A stretch of 64,000 nucleotides of DNA from positions 558,001 to 622,000 of the forward strand of contig CAWFMT010000005.1 of the NCBI GenBank assembly GCA_963817075.1, in the 5' to 3' direction. The notes under the pieces were generated by a model. That model had not been told where the DNA came from and did no database searches. It saw nothing but the letters and a program-made list of their open reading frames with translations. Below are positions 60,057 to 64,000 of this stretch, piece after piece; position 1 is the first letter of the stretch; each line of letters begins with the position of its first letter. A program made the position numbers and the translations under genes. This DNA is from DASPKM01 sp963817075. GTDB lineage: Bacteria > Bacteroidota > Bacteroidia > Chitinophagales > Chitinophagaceae.

Positions 60057-62360
60057 ATGCTTCGGGCTTGCCTATATATAATCCTTGCAGGAGCAGGTTT
60101 GTTTACTCTAATTGAATCGTGCAAGAGTCACAGAGAATCTGATGAACGCATCAGCTACAACTTTGATATTCGCCCAATTCTCTCAGATAAATGCTTTGCC
60201 TGCCACGGCCCTGACGCCAACAAGCGACAAGCAGGACTCCGTCTTGATCTCGAATCAAGCGCTTATGCAGCATTGAAAGAACATCCAGGTGCCCATGCCA
60301 TCATCCCCGGCAAACCTGATTCATCCCAGGTATACCTCCGAATCTCCTCAGTGGATTCTTCCCTGATGATGCCGCCTCCAGAATCAAATCTCAGATTATC
60401 GCAACAGGAAATCACTCTTATAAAAAAATGGATCGCGCAGGGTGGAAAATATGAAAAGCATTGGGCATTCACGGCTCCAGTCAAACCTGCTATTCCAAAA
60501 GTCAATGATGAAAAATGGGTAAAGAATGAAATTGATTACTTCATTCTTCAAAAGCTTGATCGCAAGAATCTCATTCCAAATGCAGAAGCAGATAAAGAAC
60601 GTCTTTTAAAAAGAGTAAGCCTTGATCTAACTGGTCTTCCACCGGATCTGAAGATGATGGATAAATTCCTTGCTGATAAGGACCCTAACGCATATGAAAA
60701 AATAGTTGATGAGTTACTCAAGAGCCCTGCATATGGAGAGAAGATGGCGGTTTACTGGCTCGACATCGCGCGCTATGCTGATTCACATGGATACCAGGAT
60801 GATAACTATCGCTCCCATTGGCCATGGCGGGATTGGGTAATCCATGCCTTCAACAATAATTATTCGTACGAAAAATTTGTCAGTTGGCAGTTGGCTGGTG
60901 ATCTGATGCCGGATTCCAGTAAGGAAAAACTAATTGCAACCTGTTTCAACAGAAATCATAAGATTACCGAGGAAGGAGGTGTAATAGATGAAGAATACCG
61001 GGTTGAATATGTCACAGACCGCACCAATACCTTCAGCAAGGCGCTCCTTGGCGTTACGATGGAATGCGCACACTGTCATGATCATAAATATGATCCATTC
61101 ACTCAAAAGGAACACTATCAATTGTATTCATTTTTCAATAGTGTGAAAGAAGTTGGGATTGAATCAACGGTTGGTGGTCCTGAGACCTATGCCAAAAAGC
61201 CATTGATCGAAATCACCAATGAAGATGTAAAATCGATTTTGACATTTATCAATAAGCCTGATACCAATAAATTGATTGTATCGGTAATGGGAGATGTTGA
61301 TACAGCAAGGAAAACATATCTATTGAAGAGAGGTGCTTACGATGCGCCGGGAGAAGAAGTAGAGCCTGGTACTCCAGCCGCCCTGCTTCCTTTCGATCCA
61401 AAATATCCTAAAAACAGGCTTGGTCTTTCAAAATGGTTGTTTGATAGAAGAAACCCACTTACTGCAAGAGTATTTGTCAATCAGATATGGCAGGAGTTTT
61501 TTGGAAGAGGAATTGTAAAAACCAGCGGTGATTTTGGTATGCAGGGCGAATTACCTTCCCATCCCGAATTGCTGGATTGGCTGGCAGTTGATGTAATGGA
61601 ACATGGATGGGATATCAAGCGATTTGTGAAACAGATTGTAATGTCTGCAACATATCGTCAATCGTCAGTTGTGAGTCGTGAAAAACTTAGTTCTGACCCT
61701 GAGAACATTTTACTCTCTCACTCTCCTCGCATAAGACTCAAGGCAGAATTTGTTCGTGATATCGTAATGTCCTCAAGTGGGTTATTAGTCAGAAAAATTG
61801 GCGGACCAAGTGTTAAGCCGTATCAACCTGCCGGTCTTTGGGAATTGGCTACATCGGGCCGCGGACAATTAGCAACTTATAGACAGGACCATGGTGAAAG
61901 CCTGTACCGCCGCGGGATGTATAGCTTCATAAAACGAACAGTTCCACCTCCGGTCATGGGCATTTTCGACGCAAGCAATCGCGATCAATGTGAAATAAAC
62001 AGACTGAAAACCAATACTCCTCTACAGGCACTGGTTATGATGAATGATCCAACTGTTTTGGAAGCAGCACGTGTCATGGCAACGAGATCATTGGAAGAAA
62101 ACTCATCGATTGAAGAAAAGATCTATAGAGGTTTTCGTTTGATCGTCTGCAGAAAGCCAATGGACAAGGAGATGCAGTTATTAAAGAATTATTTCGATGA
62201 GCAACTTAGAAGTTTCTCTGAACGAAAAGCTGAAGCAGGGAAATTATTAAGTCACGGAGAATACCCTATGCCTGCTTCGGTTGATAAGGTAAGGACAGCA
62301 GCAATGATGCAGGTGCTGATGACTATATTTAATATGGAAGAAAGCATTACTAAATCCTGA
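60057..62360 (+). CDS. DUF1549/DUF1553 (PSCyt2-PSD1) protein with cytochrome-like N-terminus
   Basis: This 767-aa protein starts MLRACLYIILAGAGLFTLIE (ATG 60057, not the TTG at 60051) and has a lipobox-like IESC. A planctomycete-type cytochrome c domain follows with haem motif KCFACHG (PSCyt1). DUF1549 (PSCyt2) holds WLDIARYADSHGYQDD and CAHCHDHKYDPFTQ, a second Cys-x-x-Cys-His. DUF1553 (PSD1) has FLDRRNPLTARVFVNQIWQ-like FDRRNPLTARVFVNQ and TNTPLQALVMMNDP. It is paired 3 bp downstream with a DUF1501 protein, the usual partner in Planctomycetes. Function is unknown; periplasmic electron transfer or hydrolysis has been suggested for the families. Confidence 0.9.
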   Translation: MLRACLYIILAGAGLFTLIESCKSHRESDERISYNFDIRPILSDKCFACHGPDANKRQAGLRLDLESSAYAALKEHPGAHAIIPGKPDSSQVYLRISSVDSSLMMPPPESNLRLSQQEITLIKKWIAQGGKYEKHWAFTAPVKPAIPKVNDEKWVKNEIDYFILQKLDRKNLIPNAEADKERLLKRVSLDLTGLPPDLKMMDKFLADKDPNAYEKIVDELLKSPAYGEKMAVYWLDIARYADSHGYQDDNYRSHWPWRDWVIHAFNNNYSYEKFVSWQLAGDLMPDSSKEKLIATCFNRNHKITEEGGVIDEEYRVEYVTDRTNTFSKALLGVTMECAHCHDHKYDPFTQKEHYQLYSFFNSVKEVGIESTVGGPETYAKKPLIEITNEDVKSILTFINKPDTNKLIVSVMGDVDTARKTYLLKRGAYDAPGEEVEPGTPAALLPFDPKYPKNRLGLSKWLFDRRNPLTARVFVNQIWQEFFGRGIVKTSGDFGMQGELPSHPELLDWLAVDVMEHGWDIKRFVKQIVMSATYRQSSVVSREKLSSDPENILLSHSPRIRLKAEFVRDIVMSSSGLLVRKIGGPSVKPYQPAGLWELATSGRGQLATYRQDHGESLYRRGMYSFIKRTVPPPVMGIFDASNRDQCEINRLKTNTPLQALVMMNDPTVLEAARVMATRSLEENSSIEEKIYRGFRLIVCRKPMDKEMQLLKNYFDEQLRSFSERKAEAGKLLSHGEYPMPASVDKVRTAAMMQVLMTIFNMEESITKS

Positions 62361-62363
62361 TTG

Positions 62364-63821
62364 ATGAAGAAGGAATTGCTTGAATATGGTCTCAATCAAA
62401 ATCGTCGCAGATTTTTATCCCGACTGAGTTTAGGATTGGGAAGTGTAGCGCTGGGATCCTTACTGATCCCTGATCTTTTTTCCGGCATCGGTGGTGAAGA
62501 GGAATTGAGTTTCATTCCCGGTGTACCACAGTTTCCGCCAAAAGCAAAAAGAATTATTTATCTCTTTCAGAATGGTGCTCCTTCACAACTTGAATCCTTC
62601 GATTATAAACCAAAGTTGAGAGAGATGATGGGGCAGGAGCTGCCTGCTTCTATTCGAATGGGGCAGCGACTCACTGGTATGACTTCCGGACAGAAAAAAT
62701 TTCCGTTGATCGGATCCTTTTATGATTTCAAACAATACGGTGATTCAAGAGCCTGGATCAGTGATCTATTTCCTCATACTGCAAAAATTGTTGACGATAT
62801 ATGTATCGTACGTTCGATGCATACTGAAGCCATCAATCATGATCCTGCATTGACATTCGTACAAACCGGCGCACAACAGGGAAATCGTCCTAGCATGGGC
62901 GCATGGCTGAGTTATGGATTGGGAAGTGAAAACAAAAATCTTCCTGCCTTCCTGGTTTTACTCTCAAGAGGAAAAGGAAATGGACAGGGAGTATATTCTA
63001 AATTATGGACGAATGGATTCCTTGATTCAATTCACCAGGGCGTACAGTTCAGCAGTGGTGAGAGTCCTGTTCTTTACCTGAATGACCCAGATGGAATGAA
63101 CAGCACCGACAGAAGAAAAATGCTTGATAAATTATCTGAACTGAACCAAATTTCATATGATGAATTTGGTGATCCCGAGATCAATACAAAGGTGCAGCAA
63201 TATGAAATGGCCTATCGCATGCAGACTGCAGTACCAGATATTATGGACGTGAGTAAGGAACCTGAAGACATTGTAAAATTATACGGACCCGAATGTTTGG
63301 TGCCTGGTACATTTGCAGCCAATTGTTTGCTTGCAAGAAAGTTATCTGAGAATGGTGTTCGATTTGTGCAACTCTATCACCAGGGTTGGGATCAGCATGG
63401 CAATCTTCCAAACGAAATGGCTGGTCAGGCAAAAGATGTTGACAGAGCATCTGCAGCTCTCATCACTGATCTAAAACAAAGAGGATTGCTTGATGAAACT
63501 TTGGTAATCTGGGGTGGCGAATTCGGCAGGACCAATTACAGCCAGGGCGAATTCAAGAAAGACAATTATGGTCGGGATCATCATCCACGTTGTTTCAGCA
63601 TTTGGATGGCGGGTGGCGGAGTTAAGCCTGGAATAGTTTACGGTGAAACTGATGAATTCGGATACAACATCGTAAAAGATCCGGTGCATGTCCACGACTT
63701 TCAGGCAACTGTTCTACACCAGATGGGACTTGACCATGAGAAATTAATTTTTAAACATCTTGGGAGAAGGTATAGGTTGACGGATGTACATGGGAAAGTG
63801 ATTAAAGATTTGATTGCATAA
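62364..63821 (+). CDS. DUF1501 (sulfatase-like) protein with Tat leader
   Basis: This 485-aa protein starts KKELLEYGLNQNRRRFLSRL with a clear twin-arginine NRRRFL motif and hydrophobic stretch, so Tat export is likely. The start is the ATG at 62364, not the TTG at 62361. DUF1501 segments are KRIIYLFQNGAPSQLESFD, IVRSMHTEAINHDPALTF (conserved His/Asp), FVQLYHQGWDQHGNLPNEM and WGGEFGRTNYSQG plus GRDHHPRCFSIWMAGGGVKPG, resembling alkaline-phosphatase-fold metal sites. The ATG is 3 bp after the stop of its PSCyt partner. Confidence 0.9.
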   Translation: MKKELLEYGLNQNRRRFLSRLSLGLGSVALGSLLIPDLFSGIGGEEELSFIPGVPQFPPKAKRIIYLFQNGAPSQLESFDYKPKLREMMGQELPASIRMGQRLTGMTSGQKKFPLIGSFYDFKQYGDSRAWISDLFPHTAKIVDDICIVRSMHTEAINHDPALTFVQTGAQQGNRPSMGAWLSYGLGSENKNLPAFLVLLSRGKGNGQGVYSKLWTNGFLDSIHQGVQFSSGESPVLYLNDPDGMNSTDRRKMLDKLSELNQISYDEFGDPEINTKVQQYEMAYRMQTAVPDIMDVSKEPEDIVKLYGPECLVPGTFAANCLLARKLSENGVRFVQLYHQGWDQHGNLPNEMAGQAKDVDRASAALITDLKQRGLLDETLVIWGGEFGRTNYSQGEFKKDNYGRDHHPRCFSIWMAGGGVKPGIVYGETDEFGYNIVKDPVHVHDFQATVLHQMGLDHEKLIFKHLGRRYRLTDVHGKVIKDLIA

Positions 63822-63837
63822 GAAATTAACTACACAT

Positions 63838-63918
63838 TCTCTGCTTCTCTCGTTCTCTGCGGTAAAAAAATAAAGAAATAACCGCAGAGTATAAGAGGAC
63901 GCAGAGTTTTCGCAGAGG
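63838..63918. repeat. CTCTGCGGT-family palindrome
   Basis: ATTCTCTGCTTCTCTCG...TTCTCTGCGGTAAA and AACCGCAGAGTATAAGAGG...CGCAGAGG face outward around an A-rich centre. A CACATAGAAACATAGACAC run follows at about 63949. Confidence 0.75.
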
Positions 63919-64000
63919 TAAAAAATGCATGAAGGGGAGAATTAAACACATAGAAACATAGACACATAGAAGAAGTTATTTTATGCTTTGTTTTTCTTGT

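Noticed and set aside
1..64000. tRNA or rRNA genes
   Set aside because: I looked for cloverleaf-like CCA-flanked stems and conserved rRNA words in gaps and found none I could support.

Overview
The window looks like a chromosomal segment of a Bacteroidota bacterium, most likely a Chitinophagaceae/Chitinophagales relative; this placement is inferred, as no rRNA is present. Signs are type IX secretion sorting domains (type A on a peptidase near 29.3 kb, type B on a 986-aa protein near 52.8 kb), a SusC-like TonB-dependent receptor, candidate promoters resembling the Bacteroidota -33/-7 type, few Shine-Dalgarno sites, an estimated GC near 40%, and a short DnaE paired with a Y-family polymerase. 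I found no rRNA, tRNA, CRISPR array, transposase or prophage.

Layout. 0-4 kb: end of an unidentified gene, a GH9 glycoside hydrolase whose frame runs into a polysaccharide deacetylase across an A9 tract, then a fatty acid hydroxylase. 4-12 kb: a TIGR02757 protein, a cystathionine gamma-synthase-type PLP enzyme, a PepSY-like secreted protein, asparagine synthase, a DUF2911 protein, a barrel-like secreted protein, and an ECF sigma factor with a membrane partner. 12-27 kb: a large sugar-oxidation locus. It holds three sugar-isomerase-like TIM barrels, a DUF1080 lipoprotein, cytochrome c, a Gfo/Idh/MocA oxidoreductase, three GMC oxidoreductases, two gluconate-2-dehydrogenase subunit-3-like proteins and two transporters. 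This gene set fits periplasmic oxidation of glycosides at C3 and cleavage of the 3-keto products. 27-42 kb: housekeeping and envelope genes (GH25, a broken M1 peptidase, radical SAM, DinB-fold and MarR proteins, GHL10 hydrolase, DegT aminotransferase, L,D-transpeptidase, AI-2E exporter-like and MATE proteins, SMUG2-type DNA glycosylase). 42-50 kb: a tricorn-like protease and a dnaE-dinB translesion-polymerase pair with a palindromic site upstream. 50-64 kb: intradiol dioxygenase, D-aminoacylase-like amidohydrolase, T9SS type B protein, MFS transporter, TonB receptor, and a DUF1549/DUF1553 plus DUF1501 pair of the kind best known from Planctomycetes.

Two features cut across the window. First, intergenic regions are full of dispersed palindromic repeats of at least two families (TTAACCGCC...GGCGGTTAA and ACCGCAGAG...CTCTGCGGT), culminating in a 120-bp tandem array at 59.4-60.0 kb. 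Second, single-base frame breaks cluster in a few genes (16.7-18.7 kb, 24.36 kb, 30.0-30.75 kb and perhaps 2.03 kb). Several lie in homopolymers or compensate each other within about 20 bases, so uncorrected long-read indels are at least as likely as true gene decay.
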